Origin: Fen-1273 sp035516035
Lineage (GTDB): Bacteria > Bacteroidota > Ignavibacteria > UBA10030 > UBA6906
DNA length: 64,000 nucleotides
NCBI GenBank assembly: GCA_035516035.1
Contig: DATJAS010000108.1
Location: 19,825 to 83,824 of the forward strand
Direction of reading: 5' to 3'
Translations under genes and position numbers: made by a program
In this document: positions 49,358 through 58,441 of the stretch, piece by piece
How the letters are laid out: each line of letters opens with the position of its first letter
How positions within the stretch are numbered: the first letter of the stretch is position 1
The notes under the pieces: generated by a model
Told to the model about the DNA's origin: nothing
What the model saw: the letters and a program-made list of their open reading frames with translations, nothing else
Databases searched by the model: none

Positions 49358-49369
49358 GTTCATTGTCAA
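49341..49369 (-). promoter_or_regulatory. Promoter of the BMC-ybbR-pdxJ unit (TTGACA-17-TATATT)
   Basis: On the minus strand a consensus TTGACA (49369-49364) and TATATT (49346-49341) are 17 bp apart. The -35 lies about five bp past the yfhO stop. This is the closest match to the sigma-70 consensus in the window and suggests strong expression. Confidence 0.7.
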
Positions 49370-49373
49370 CGGT

Positions 49374-51896
49374 TCAGGGTTCCTTCGCCGCGGGCGCGTC
49401 GCGGCGCGAACGGAGCGATGGTAACCGCCAGAGCCCGCCTGCCACACACACCAGGACGAGTCCCCACGCGGCGTTCGTCAGCAGCCACCCCGTCCTGTAG
49501 AGCGGCGGGTCGAACGTGAAGATGACCTCGTGGGACCCCGGGGGAACCACCACGGAACGGAGCACGTAGTCCGTCCGGTAGATCGGACTCTCGGACCCGT
49601 CCACCGTTGCCTTCCAGCCGGCCGGATAATAAATCTCGCTCAGGACCAGGAGCGCGGTGTCGGGGGCGTCCGTGCGGATGCGGATCTCGCGCGATTTGTA
49701 GGAGGTGACCTGCGGCGCGTGCGCGCTGTCGACCGGCGCGATCCGCGCCGCGAGCGCGCCGCTGAGGACGGCGGTCCGGGCCGGATCGAAATCGGGCGCG
49801 TTGAGCGCACGGAACACCTCCCCGTCGCCCGCGGCGACGAGCGCTTCACGAACGAAGAAGGCGCGCGGCAGCGCCCCGGGATTCCGGTACGTGAGGACCC
49901 GCTCCGCCTGGTCGACGTTCACGAGCTGGAATCTCGGTTCCGGGAGCCTGAAGCGGGTGACCATGTACTCCACGTTCAGCATGTCGACGACGTGCATGTT
50001 GATCGGGAATGTCGGATCGGTGCTCCTGTACATGCACGAATCCAGGAGCGTCTGGTAGATGCGGAGCTTGGCGGGACTGTACCCGGTGATCGACTGGATG
50101 CCGTGGTAGGCGAACGAGTTGTCCATGTACAGCGGGTCCGACGGGTCGATCCCCGCGAAAACGCGGAAGAGCCCCGGCTGGTGCAGCAGGAACGTCTTTG
50201 TCTCGTCGGGCTTGAATTCCTGCATCATGCTCTCCCGCGGCTGCGGGTCGATGTACTTCGCGTCCACCAGAGACAGGTCGAGCGTTCCCAGGAGCAAGAC
50301 CACCGCGGCGAACGACCACCCCCGCATCTTCCCCGCCAGGAACGCTCCGGCAAGTCCGCAGAAGGCCGCGCCCAGGACCAGGAATTTCACCAGGTCTCTG
50401 TAGAACACGTCGAACCGTGTTTCTCTGATCTGCGCGACCGCGCGCGCCGCGCGCGCTGCGTACTGCCGCGTGATCTGCTGAAGCTGTCCCTCCGTGATGA
50501 ACCAGGACGAAGGGAGGGAATCCAGCATGCTCCCCTGCAGGAGGATTGCCAGGAGGAACAGCCCGCCCAGTACCCCTCCCGCGATGAAGAGCGTCCGGGC
50601 GAGCCGCTGCGCGGGTATGCGGGAGCCGCCGGCTGCGGCTTCTTCGAGCGCCGTGAACCCGGCCGCCGCCAGCACGCCGGTGGTGAACGGGAGCAAGTGC
50701 AGGATCTGCTCCGGGGAGCGGAACTTGTTGAAGAAAGGGAGGAACGCGAACAGGGGCCGGTACAGCAGCGAGAAATTGTTCCCGAACGAGGTGAGGACGA
50801 GCAGGAGCGCCGTCACGCCGAAGAACAACACCAGGCGGGACCGCCTGTAGGCGAGCGCGATGCCGCCGAAGAGGATGGGCGCGAGCCCGACATAGACGCT
50901 CGAGTTCGTCCAGGGAATCATCGGTCCCCAGTAATACTCGGCCTTCATGCCGAAGAACCCGGGCACGAGGAGCGTGATCAGTTCCGCCGGGTGCCACGAC
51001 CAGTTTGTGGCATAGTCGTAGCCGAGGCCGCCGCTTGCCCCCGTGGTCCCCCCCCCGCGCATGGAGTACTGGGCGTATTCGTAGACGGAGAGATAGATGT
51101 ACGACGCAATGCAGAATCCCAGGATGAGCGCGGCTGCGAAGAGCGCCCCCTTCAGGAGTGCCAGGCGGGGGTGCCCGGGGATGTCACCGGAGACGTGATA
51201 GATCAGGAAGAGCGCGCAGAAGACAAATTCGTAGTACACGATCTGCATGTGATCCGTGAGCATCAGCGTGCCTATTGCGGCGGCGAGCAATCCGAACGAG
51301 AGCAGGTCGCGGCGTTCGAAGAGCTGGTGTGTGAGCAGGACGACCAGCGGGAGATAGCACAGTGCCATGAGTTTGGTCCCGTGTCCCTCGCCGGCCAGGC
51401 CGACCATGTACGGGCTCAACATGAATGTGAGCGCCGCGAGGAGCGACGCGGCGCGGCTGAACTTCCAGGTGCGCATCAGGAGGAACATGCAGGCCCCCCC
51501 CAGGAAGTAATAGACCACGAGCCACGTCCACGTCCCGTTCAGGAAGAGAAGATTGAGCGCCGCCTGCATCACGTTCTGCAGGTAGCTCACGTGGTGCGGC
51601 AGGAACGCCACGTTGCCGAACGTGGGCATGCCGCTGAAGAAATAGGGCATCCACAGGACGTCCACCCCCTCCTTCTGTTCGAGCTCCGCCCCGGCATGGG
51701 CGTAGCTCTGTTCGGCGGCGGTGTCTCCCCCCGCGGCAAACGCGGCGTTGTCGAAGACGATGCCCCGGAACAGAACGAGCGTCACGGCATACAGGAAGAC
51801 GATCGCCAGCACGTCCTGCATCGTGGGCGAGAGCGTGGCAAGGACGGGGAGGCCCTGAGGCTCCCGCGCGGGGTGGCTCCGGTGGTGTTTCGACAT
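49374..51896 (-). CDS. YfhO-family multi-pass membrane protein
   Basis: The 840-aa product has about 13 hydrophobic segments in its first two thirds, then a long soluble domain of about 300 residues (for example AKLRIYQTLLDSCMYRST, NVEYMVTRFRLPEPRF), and a final helix near the C-terminus. The YfhO family resembles GT-C-type membrane glycosyltransferases. The ATG at 51896 gives MSKHHRSHPA; the longer frame to 52118 overlaps the GT4 gene. It is the last gene of the glycan cluster, just before the BMC promoter. A role in modifying surface glycans or lipids is inferred. Confidence 0.85.
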   Translation of the reverse strand: MSKHHRSHPAREPQGLPVLATLSPTMQDVLAIVFLYAVTLVLFRGIVFDNAAFAAGGDTAAEQSYAHAGAELEQKEGVDVLWMPYFFSGMPTFGNVAFLPHHVSYLQNVMQAALNLLFLNGTWTWLVVYYFLGGACMFLLMRTWKFSRAASLLAALTFMLSPYMVGLAGEGHGTKLMALCYLPLVVLLTHQLFERRDLLSFGLLAAAIGTLMLTDHMQIVYYEFVFCALFLIYHVSGDIPGHPRLALLKGALFAAALILGFCIASYIYLSVYEYAQYSMRGGGTTGASGGLGYDYATNWSWHPAELITLLVPGFFGMKAEYYWGPMIPWTNSSVYVGLAPILFGGIALAYRRSRLVLFFGVTALLLVLTSFGNNFSLLYRPLFAFLPFFNKFRSPEQILHLLPFTTGVLAAAGFTALEEAAAGGSRIPAQRLARTLFIAGGVLGGLFLLAILLQGSMLDSLPSSWFITEGQLQQITRQYAARAARAVAQIRETRFDVFYRDLVKFLVLGAAFCGLAGAFLAGKMRGWSFAAVVLLLGTLDLSLVDAKYIDPQPRESMMQEFKPDETKTFLLHQPGLFRVFAGIDPSDPLYMDNSFAYHGIQSITGYSPAKLRIYQTLLDSCMYRSTDPTFPINMHVVDMLNVEYMVTRFRLPEPRFQLVNVDQAERVLTYRNPGALPRAFFVREALVAAGDGEVFRALNAPDFDPARTAVLSGALAARIAPVDSAHAPQVTSYKSREIRIRTDAPDTALLVLSEIYYPAGWKATVDGSESPIYRTDYVLRSVVVPPGSHEVIFTFDPPLYRTGWLLTNAAWGLVLVCVAGGLWRLPSLRSRRDAPAAKEP

Positions 51897-51900
51897 AACG

Positions 51901-53139
51901 CTACTCCTTGTGTCGTGCGATGATCTGTGCGTACTGGCGTTCGAGCGTCGCGGCGACCGCCGCCCACGCGTAATGACGCGCGACGGCCTCCCGTCCCCGT
52001 GCTCCCGTGTGCGAGGCAAGAGCGGGGTCGGCGAAGAGCCGGCAGACGAGTCCCGCCAGCGCGGCGGGCGTGGAGGCGACCGCCGCCGCGCCGGGCCCGA
52101 TGCCCTCGATACCCTCAATCCCCACCCGCGTCGTCACGACAGGGATCCCCTCTGCCATGGCGTGGATGATCTTGAGCTTCACGCCCCCGCCGAACCGGAG
52201 CGGCGCGACGAACACGGCGGCCCGGCGAAGGTACGGCGTGACGTCGTCAACGTAGCCCCGGACTTTCAGGCGGGGCTCTGCGGCGGCGCGCGCGGTCAGC
52301 TCCCCGGGCGGATCTGCGCCGATGATGTCGACGACGGCGTCGGGGTATTCGCGCGCGACAAGCGGCAGGATTTCCTCCGCCAGCAGCAGCGCGGCGTCGA
52401 CGTTGGGCTGGTGGTGGAACGTCCCGATGAACAGCATGCTGTGAGGCTGCCGGTCGGCGTAGTCAGCCGGAGCCCCGGCGGTGTCGGCGCCGCGGGGAAG
52501 ATAGCTGATGCGCTCCGAATGGCAGAGGCGGCGGAGCAGCATCCGGTCCTGTTCCGTCACCGTGAAGACGTGATCGAACCGGGGCACGAGGCGCCGTTCG
52601 TAGCGCGCCCAGCGGCACCACTCCAGGTAGTGCAGGAACCGGGCCGCGGGCGTGCGCGCCCGCCGGAACCTCCTGTAGGCGGGGCGGTACGTCACGTCAT
52701 GCTCGTGAAGCACGGTTGCGCCCCGCGCGGCGAACGAGGCGTATTGCCCCATGAACGCGAACTCGCACTGCACGATGTCGAAGGGAAGCCTCTCCGTCAG
52801 ATCCCTTACCGCCCGCGCCATGCGGGCGTCCCTCCATTTGGCGACGTAGTAGGGCTTCCAGGAGAGGATGCTTCCCAGGAACTGGATGCCGCGCCTGAGC
52901 GCGAGCCGGGCGTTCGCAGCGGCGCCGGGCTGCGATCCCCTGGCACGGCGGACGATATGGAGATCAATCCCCAGCGCGCGGAGAGCATCGCCGCCGCGCT
53001 CCTCCTCCCTGTCGCAGAACGAGAGGAGCGTGATCCGGTGGCGCGGCGCGATCTGCGCGAGAAGGCTGTGCATGAAGACGCCCGTGCCGTGGCCGGCGGC
53101 CGGGTGGGGGAGGTAGGGGGTCACGATGAGGATGTTCAC
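51901..53139 (-). CDS. Family 4 glycosyltransferase
   Basis: The 412-aa product is a GT-B-fold transferase. The N-terminal acceptor domain begins ILIVTPYLPHPAAGHGTGVFMHSLLAQ. The C-terminal donor domain has SMLFIGTFHHQPNVDAALLLAEEILP, YVDDVTPYLRRAAVFVAPLRFGGG, then VKLKIIHAMAEGIPVVTTRVGIEGI, with the GT4 E-x7-E-like region. The GTG at 53139 follows GGGGGAG and lies four bases after the upstream GT2 stop. The substrate sugar is unknown. Confidence 0.88.
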   Translation of the reverse strand: MNILIVTPYLPHPAAGHGTGVFMHSLLAQIAPRHRITLLSFCDREEERGGDALRALGIDLHIVRRARGSQPGAAANARLALRRGIQFLGSILSWKPYYVAKWRDARMARAVRDLTERLPFDIVQCEFAFMGQYASFAARGATVLHEHDVTYRPAYRRFRRARTPAARFLHYLEWCRWARYERRLVPRFDHVFTVTEQDRMLLRRLCHSERISYLPRGADTAGAPADYADRQPHSMLFIGTFHHQPNVDAALLLAEEILPLVAREYPDAVVDIIGADPPGELTARAAAEPRLKVRGYVDDVTPYLRRAAVFVAPLRFGGGVKLKIIHAMAEGIPVVTTRVGIEGIEGIGPGAAAVASTPAALAGLVCRLFADPALASHTGARGREAVARHYAWAAVAATLERQYAQIIARHKE

Positions 53140-53143
53140 GGCC

Positions 53144-54094
53144 TCAGGCTCCCCCGCCCGGCCGGAGGCTGTAGCGCACGCGATACCACGCGCCGAGGGC
53201 GGCGGCACGGCGGTCAACCCGGTGACCGGGTGATGAGAGCGGTACGCGGAGCGACCGGACTGCCCCCTTCACCGCGTAGTGCCAGGCGTAGAGCGCAAGC
53301 ACGAGTGTGGCGTACAGCGCGCCGTGGTGCTTGACGAGGTAGCGGCGCGTGCTGATGGACTGGAGCTGAACGTGGCGTTTCCCCCGTTTGCCGTATGAAT
53401 AGCCTCCCAGGTGGCAGATGCGCGCCTCCGGGACAAAGTGGACCATGCTTCCCCCCGCGGTGCGGACCCGCCGGCACAGATCGACCTCCTCGCAGTAGGC
53501 CTCGTACCGCTCGTCGAACAGCCCGATGCGCTCCACCAGCGAGCGCCGGATCATCAGGTCGGCTCCCGTGATGTAACCGACCGGCATCGGGCGTCCGGCG
53601 GCCGCACGGGGCGCCACCCCCCGGTTGGGGAGCCCGAGCGCCGGGAACAGGTCGTTCAGGAAAAGCGCATCCGCGAGCGCCTGCGCCAGGGACGGCGGGT
53701 CGCCGTACGACACCTGGCTCGACCCGTCGCGGTCCGTAAGCCAGCCGCCGCAGACGCCTACGCCGGGGTTCGCATCGAGATAGTCGGCGAGTATCTTCAC
53801 CGCATTGTTCAGCAGGAGCGTATCGGAATTGAGCAGGAAGACGTATTGCCCCCGCGCGGCACGCACGCCGTCGTTGTTGGCCCTGACGAATCCGCCGTTG
53901 ATCGGGCGCACCAGCAGGCGGACCGCCGGGAAGTCGCGCCCGAGCATTGCTGCCGTCTCATCCGTCGATGCGTCGTCGACAACAATGGTCTCGTAATCGA
54001 TGCCGGCTGTCCGCGCCGCCACCGCGCCGAGGCAGTCGCGGACCAGCTCGATGCCGTTCCAGGTCGTGATGAGTATGGAGACCGCGGGGGCCAT
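53144..54094 (-). CDS. Family 2 glycosyltransferase (rhamnosyltransferase-like)
   Basis: The 316-aa product begins with VSILITTWNGIELVRDCLGAV and has VVDDASTDETAAML, NGGFVRANNDGVRAARG and the DxD-like LLNSDTLLLNNAV. The conserved PVGYITGADLMIRRSLVERIGLFDERYEAYCEEVDLCRRV follows. This is the WbbL/rhamnosyltransferase-type GT2 pattern. The ATG at 54094 is preferred over 54136, which lies inside the upstream gene. A hydrophobic C-terminal patch (LYATLVLALYAWHYAVKG) may associate with the membrane. Confidence 0.86.
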   Translation of the reverse strand: MAPAVSILITTWNGIELVRDCLGAVAARTAGIDYETIVVDDASTDETAAMLGRDFPAVRLLVRPINGGFVRANNDGVRAARGQYVFLLNSDTLLLNNAVKILADYLDANPGVGVCGGWLTDRDGSSQVSYGDPPSLAQALADALFLNDLFPALGLPNRGVAPRAAAGRPMPVGYITGADLMIRRSLVERIGLFDERYEAYCEEVDLCRRVRTAGGSMVHFVPEARICHLGGYSYGKRGKRHVQLQSISTRRYLVKHHGALYATLVLALYAWHYAVKGAVRSLRVPLSSPGHRVDRRAAALGAWYRVRYSLRPGGGA

Positions 54095-54104
54095 GAAGCG
54101 CCGG

Positions 54105-55268
54105 TCACGTTCGGGGGAAGCACGCCTGTGCTGCACGGTGTCCCGGTGGGGGGACCAGGCGCTCCTTCAGGAATAATGCCAGGGGGGCGGGACCGTATCT
54201 CGCCAGGGTACACCACAATGATCGCGCCGCGGTCCAGAAGCGACGCTGCCTGATGAGGCTCCGGATGAACACGGTCAGGTAGACGTCCATTCGCACGGGG
54301 ATCCGCTCGTGAAATCGCGACCGCGCCTCGGCGAAACCCTCCGTGAGGGCAGCCACAATGCACTCCGCGAGATGCGCCGGCTCGCACTCCGTCATTTCCA
54401 GGATGTTCCCCGTCGGGAGGCCGAAATGTTCTGCGTCGTGGAGCACCGATGCGAACACCGACGTCCTTCTGCTGAGCAGCTGGATCATGGGGAGGGGCCT
54501 CGCCCAGTCCGATGTCGCGAGCCAGGTAATGCCGCTCGAACCCCCGACCAGGAGCGTGCAGTGCCGTGTCAGCTGCGCGTTCTCCCTCAGCGTGAGCACG
54601 CTTGCGTCCACGATCCGCGGGTCCGTGCTCGCAACAGGGATATTGGAGGTAAGGATCACGATCGCGTCCGGTACGCGCGCAAGCACCAGCTGCGCAGCAG
54701 CGGAGGCAAACGCGGGAGTGAGAAACGTCTGCCGGCTCGCGCCCGCGCATTCAAACAGGATCCGGTGTGCATGGACGTCGACGGCGTGCCCGGTGGTGAA
54801 TTCCTCCGCGTGGCGCACTTCTTCCTCCGTCAGGCGAACGACCGGCGCGATCGGTACGGTGACGGGGTGCGGGTAGCCGCGGAAGATCGATGCGCGCACT
54901 GTGCCGTCAAACCGGGCATAGTTGTCGGGCGGAACCTGCGTCAGGAACACCCGGTCAAACTCTCCCCGGCGCGCACGGGCGCGCGCTTCCCGTGCAAAGG
55001 CCGGCCATACGTTCTCGAGGTCTGCCGCAGTCGGCATCGGGTATTCCCATACCTCGTCCACGAAGGGGTTGCCCTTCAGAATGTCGCGGAAGGGGGAGCC
55101 CACTGCCCAGGTGAGATGGCAGTCCGGAAAGTCCTGCTTGATCTGCCGGGCCAGGGCCGTCGCGTACAGACAGTCGCCGTTTTTGCCGAGCTGCCCGAGC
55201 AGGATGCGCAGGCGTTGCGCTCGTGCCGGGTTGCCGCCAGTCCGCACGCGCGCCTCAGCCGCCCACAA
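54105..55268 (-). CDS. Family 9-like glycosyltransferase (heptosyltransferase fold)
   Basis: The 387-aa product has a Rossmann start RILLGQLGKNGDCLYATALARQIK resembling heptosyltransferases, and a C-terminal half with ARLVLARVPDAIVILTSN-like strands and the LLVGGSSGITWLATSD motif. GT9 enzymes usually add heptoses to LPS core. Several positions differ from classical WaaC/WaaF. The start could be ATG 55268 (overlapping the upstream stop) or GTG 55247. It fits in the surface-glycan cluster. Confidence 0.72.
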   Translation of the reverse strand: MWAAEARVRTGGNPARAQRLRILLGQLGKNGDCLYATALARQIKQDFPDCHLTWAVGSPFRDILKGNPFVDEVWEYPMPTAADLENVWPAFAREARARARRGEFDRVFLTQVPPDNYARFDGTVRASIFRGYPHPVTVPIAPVVRLTEEEVRHAEEFTTGHAVDVHAHRILFECAGASRQTFLTPAFASAAAQLVLARVPDAIVILTSNIPVASTDPRIVDASVLTLRENAQLTRHCTLLVGGSSGITWLATSDWARPLPMIQLLSRRTSVFASVLHDAEHFGLPTGNILEMTECEPAHLAECIVAALTEGFAEARSRFHERIPVRMDVYLTVFIRSLIRQRRFWTAARSLWCTLARYGPAPLALFLKERLVPPPGHRAAQACFPRT

Positions 55269-56514
55269 TCTCGATGGTGGGAAGCGGGAAGATCATTTTC
55301 ACGCCCTGCGCGAGCAGCGCTCTCTCGCGCTCGAGGAATTCCTCGCGGAAATGCCACGGCAGGACGAGATAATAGTCGGGCTTCATGCGGCGGGACTGCT
55401 CCTCGCTGAGGATGGGGATCTCCGTGCCGAGCGTGAAAGCTCCTTCCTTGTCCGGGTTGCGGTCGGCGGCCGCGTCCACGATCCGGTTATCGATGCCGCA
55501 CCACTGCAGGAGCGTGTTCCCCTTCGTCGAGGCGCCGTACACGTGGATTTTCTTCCCTTCCTTCTTCAGGCCCCTGAGGAGAGCGCTCAGTTCTTCCCGG
55601 TGGACGTTGATGTGGTCCTGGAAATTCCGGTACGGCCTGTCGGTATCCAGGGCGAGATCAAACTCCTGCTGGCGCAGGGCCATCAGCCCGGCGAGATAGT
55701 CATCCCGCTTGAAGGCGAAGTTCCCGGCGTGCGTCGCGTAGCACCGGATGCTCCCTCCGTTAATGTCGTTCAACTCGGCCTTGACGATCTTCATCCCCTC
55801 CGCGCGGAGCACCTTCTCGATGACCGCGAGACTGTAGTACTCCAGGTGCTCGTGACAAATTGTGTCGTACGAGTTCATCCGGAGCATGGACGGCATGTAC
55901 GACATCTCAAACACCCAGAGGCCCCCGGGAGAGAGCACCTGACGCACGCCCCGGGTGAAGCCCCGCGGGTCCTCCAGGTCGTAAAACATCGCAATCGACG
56001 TTACGATGTCAAACGTACTCCCCGCGGCGACCGTCAGGAGTTCCTGCGAGGGGAAAATATCCTGAATGACGGTGATGCCGGGGCCGGCCTGCTGGGCGAC
56101 GTCGGACGGATCGATGCCGAACTTCGCGTAGGCCTGGGGGTAACACCTGAGGAGCGTCCCATCGTTGCAGCCGATGTCCAGCACGCGGGCGGCGGGGAGG
56201 TTGACCATCGCCACCGCAGCTCCGGCAATCCCCCGGAGGTGCGTCCGCATCGTGTTGTTGGTGCCCGAACGGTACCAGTACGACGAATAGAGGACTTCGG
56301 GGGGAACCGTGAACTCCATCTGGAGGAGACCGCAGGCTTTTTCGTCGAGCAGGGGATTGCAGCGCACAAGCACCGTAGGGATCCTGCGCAGGGGAGGCTG
56401 CGGTTTTCCGGTCTTGACAAACGAACCCTGGAGGTACTGCTCCCCGAGGTCAATAACCTTGGTGAGAGCAACGGAGCCGCAGATGCGGCAACTGGTGCGG
56501 TGGACGAGGTGCAT
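55255..56514 (-). CDS. C-methyltransferase-like SAM enzyme with N-terminal zinc-binding domain
   Basis: The 419-aa product has an N-terminal zinc-binding part with Cys9, Cys12, Cys52 and Cys61. The SAM fold follows (RVLDIGCNDGTLLRCYPQAYAKFGIDPS). The conserved YDTICHEHLEYYSL and the C-terminal IHVYGASTKGNTLLQWCGI with PWHFREEFLERE complete the domain order of sugar C-methyltransferases such as TDP-sugar C-3 methylases. It probably makes a branched or modified sugar nucleotide for the glycan. ATG 56514 follows GGAG. Confidence 0.88.
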   Translation of the reverse strand: MHLVHRTSCRICGSVALTKVIDLGEQYLQGSFVKTGKPQPPLRRIPTVLVRCNPLLDEKACGLLQMEFTVPPEVLYSSYWYRSGTNNTMRTHLRGIAGAAVAMVNLPAARVLDIGCNDGTLLRCYPQAYAKFGIDPSDVAQQAGPGITVIQDIFPSQELLTVAAGSTFDIVTSIAMFYDLEDPRGFTRGVRQVLSPGGLWVFEMSYMPSMLRMNSYDTICHEHLEYYSLAVIEKVLRAEGMKIVKAELNDINGGSIRCYATHAGNFAFKRDDYLAGLMALRQQEFDLALDTDRPYRNFQDHINVHREELSALLRGLKKEGKKIHVYGASTKGNTLLQWCGIDNRIVDAAADRNPDKEGAFTLGTEIPILSEEQSRRMKPDYYLVLPWHFREEFLERERALLAQGVKMIFPLPTIEIVGG

Positions 56515-56537
56515 GGAAATCTCCGGGATAAGGACCG

Positions 56538-56996
56538 TCAGTCGGTGGTGCGGGCTCCCGGCGACGGCGCGAGCAACTTCTGGAATTCGAGGTCGAGCTG
56601 ATCGATGCATCGCGTCCGTTCGAGGTTGAGCACCGCGAGCTGTTTGACGACGCCGTCCTTCCGGTCGGGAGGGACGCTCTCGAATTCGTAGACCGACTCC
56701 TGCACGTGCCACAGCCTGCAGTTGACGTCCGCCAGTTGCGCGAAGATGTCGCCGATGCCGCCGCTGACGTCGGCCACAGGGTTCCCTTCCTTCCGGTACA
56801 CTTTGTTGGCGGCGAATGTCAGGTGCGCGGAAGGTATCCGTCCCGCGGCCGCGTCGCGAACGTACGCGTCGATCTCCTCCTGCAGCCGCGTCTCCTGCGC
56901 GGCGAGGCTCGCCTGCGCGCCGGGATCGGAGGCGTGCCACTGCTTGAGCTTCACGATTGTGAGCTTGTCGCACAGGGTTCCGAGCGTTTCAGCCAT
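56538..56996 (-). CDS. DUF4254-like protein
   Basis: The 152-aa product is helical and highly charged (MAETLGTLCDKLTIVKLKQWH ... LTFAANKVYRKEGNPVADVSG ... LNLERTRCIDQLDLEFQKLL). DUF4254-type proteins occur beside glycosyltransferases in LPS and exopolysaccharide clusters, but no activity is established. GAAGG precedes the ATG. The assignment is by resemblance and context only. Confidence 0.68.
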   Translation of the reverse strand: MAETLGTLCDKLTIVKLKQWHASDPGAQASLAAQETRLQEEIDAYVRDAAAGRIPSAHLTFAANKVYRKEGNPVADVSGGIGDIFAQLADVNCRLWHVQESVYEFESVPPDRKDGVVKQLAVLNLERTRCIDQLDLEFQKLLAPSPGARTTD

Positions 56997-57073
56997 CGGC
57001 CTTCGAGAGGTTGTTTGGTCGCGTGCCGCCGCGCGTGCGGCGCCTCATGATCAGTGTGGCGTGCGCCCCGGCG

Positions 57074-58441
57074 TCAGCGGGACCAGATTCCCCGCGCGGT
57101 GCCGGCGATGATCCTGCGCGCCTGGATCGGCCACAGGAAGCAGCCGGGCAGGAGCACCGTGCAGATTGCCAGCACCACCCCGGCGCTTCCGAGCCCCAGG
57201 CCTGTGGCGAAGAAGATGGCGAGCGGTATTACCGCAAGGGCGGTGAGCGGAGCGACCCAGAGCTGGAGCGTGATTTTCCCCGTGCCGTAGATAAAATACG
57301 CAAATAACGTGCTCCACGCAACGATGAGCACATAGGCAGCCATGACCAGCGAGAGTTGGTAGGACACCGTCACGGCGGGACCGACCCAGAAAGCGTACGC
57401 AGCGCGCGCGCAGAGCGTCATGACCACGAGCGCCGCGGCGAGAATGACCCAGGCTACCCTGAGCTTTCCCAGCGTCATGGTAATCCACTGCGTATCGCCG
57501 CGCGTGTAAGCGTCCGTGAAGGCCGACCAGAACGGCGTGAGGATGACCGTGAATGCCATCAGTGCCACGCCGTAGTACCTGAACGCGATATTGTACGGGA
57601 CAACCTCCGCGGGACCGTAGAACTGCGTGATCACCACGTTGGACGTCGCGTAGATGACCGTTGCCGCGATCTGGAGCAGAAAGAACTGCGCACCAAGGAG
57701 CACCAGCGCCCTGGCCCGGTCCGGGCGCACGAACCGCGGCGAGGGAGCGAGGCCCCGGTACTGTGTGCTGAACAGCAGGAGATTCGCGCCGAGCGGGACC
57801 ACTGCGGTGGACCCGCTGACCACGAACCCGAGCCAGAACAGGGACCCGGTCCCGAGGCGGGTCAGCGCGTAGACGCCGGCGAGCGCGAGGACGGAGGCAA
57901 GAACCTCCAGCAGGTTGCTCATGGCGGGTTTCTGATCCGCCAGGAGCACGGTGCTGATGAGGCCGAACAGCAGCCGGAGGCAGAAGAAAACAAACACGAC
58001 CGCGGCCAGCCGGTGCAGCTCCTCTTCCATTGCCTGCGGCGTGTTGAGGATGGCAGACCAGTGGAGGAGCGGGTTCACGATGGCAAACGCACCGATGAGC
58101 ACCGCGATGATCGCCGCGACGCAGGCGTACGTCGTGCTGATCTGCGTGCGGGCGAGGTCGCGGTTGTTGACCGCCACGGCCCTGGCAAATTCGTTCCTCA
58201 GTCCGTTGCCGAGCCCGATGTCCATCAGGCTCACCCAGCCGATGATGGAGCTGAGCACGAGCCAGACGCCGTAGCGAGCCTGGTTGAGATAGGAGAGCGT
58301 CATCGGGACCAGGAGGAGGTTGATCCCCACGCTGACGCCCCTCAGGAGAAAGAGGGCCACGATGTTTTGCTTTGCCCGCACGCTCCGCGGCGCCCCCTCG
58401 AAGAGCCGCCGCCGGACGTACCGTGGGAGGAACCGGCGCAT
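57074..58441 (-). CDS. Wzx-type polysaccharide flippase (MOP superfamily)
   Basis: The 455-aa product has about 12 to 14 hydrophobic segments (ALFLLRGVSVGINLLLVPMTLSYL, YGVWLVLSSIIGWVSLMDIGLGNGLRNEFA). The glycine-containing motif of polysaccharide transporters (DIGLGNGLRNEF) is present. Such proteins flip undecaprenyl-linked oligosaccharides across the inner membrane. Its ATG shares one base with the gmd stop (TGATG). A second flippase gene sits on the other side of gmd. Confidence 0.88.
   Translation of the reverse strand: MRRFLPRYVRRRLFEGAPRSVRAKQNIVALFLLRGVSVGINLLLVPMTLSYLNQARYGVWLVLSSIIGWVSLMDIGLGNGLRNEFARAVAVNNRDLARTQISTTYACVAAIIAVLIGAFAIVNPLLHWSAILNTPQAMEEELHRLAAVVFVFFCLRLLFGLISTVLLADQKPAMSNLLEVLASVLALAGVYALTRLGTGSLFWLGFVVSGSTAVVPLGANLLLFSTQYRGLAPSPRFVRPDRARALVLLGAQFFLLQIAATVIYATSNVVITQFYGPAEVVPYNIAFRYYGVALMAFTVILTPFWSAFTDAYTRGDTQWITMTLGKLRVAWVILAAALVVMTLCARAAYAFWVGPAVTVSYQLSLVMAAYVLIVAWSTLFAYFIYGTGKITLQLWVAPLTALAVIPLAIFFATGLGLGSAGVVLAICTVLLPGCFLWPIQARRIIAGTARGIWSR

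Noticed and set aside
49530..51923. 797-aa open frame on the plus strand opposite yfhO
   Set aside because: Highly charged, Arg/Glu-rich low-complexity translation typical of an antisense frame. The minus-strand product has clear membrane helices and family features.
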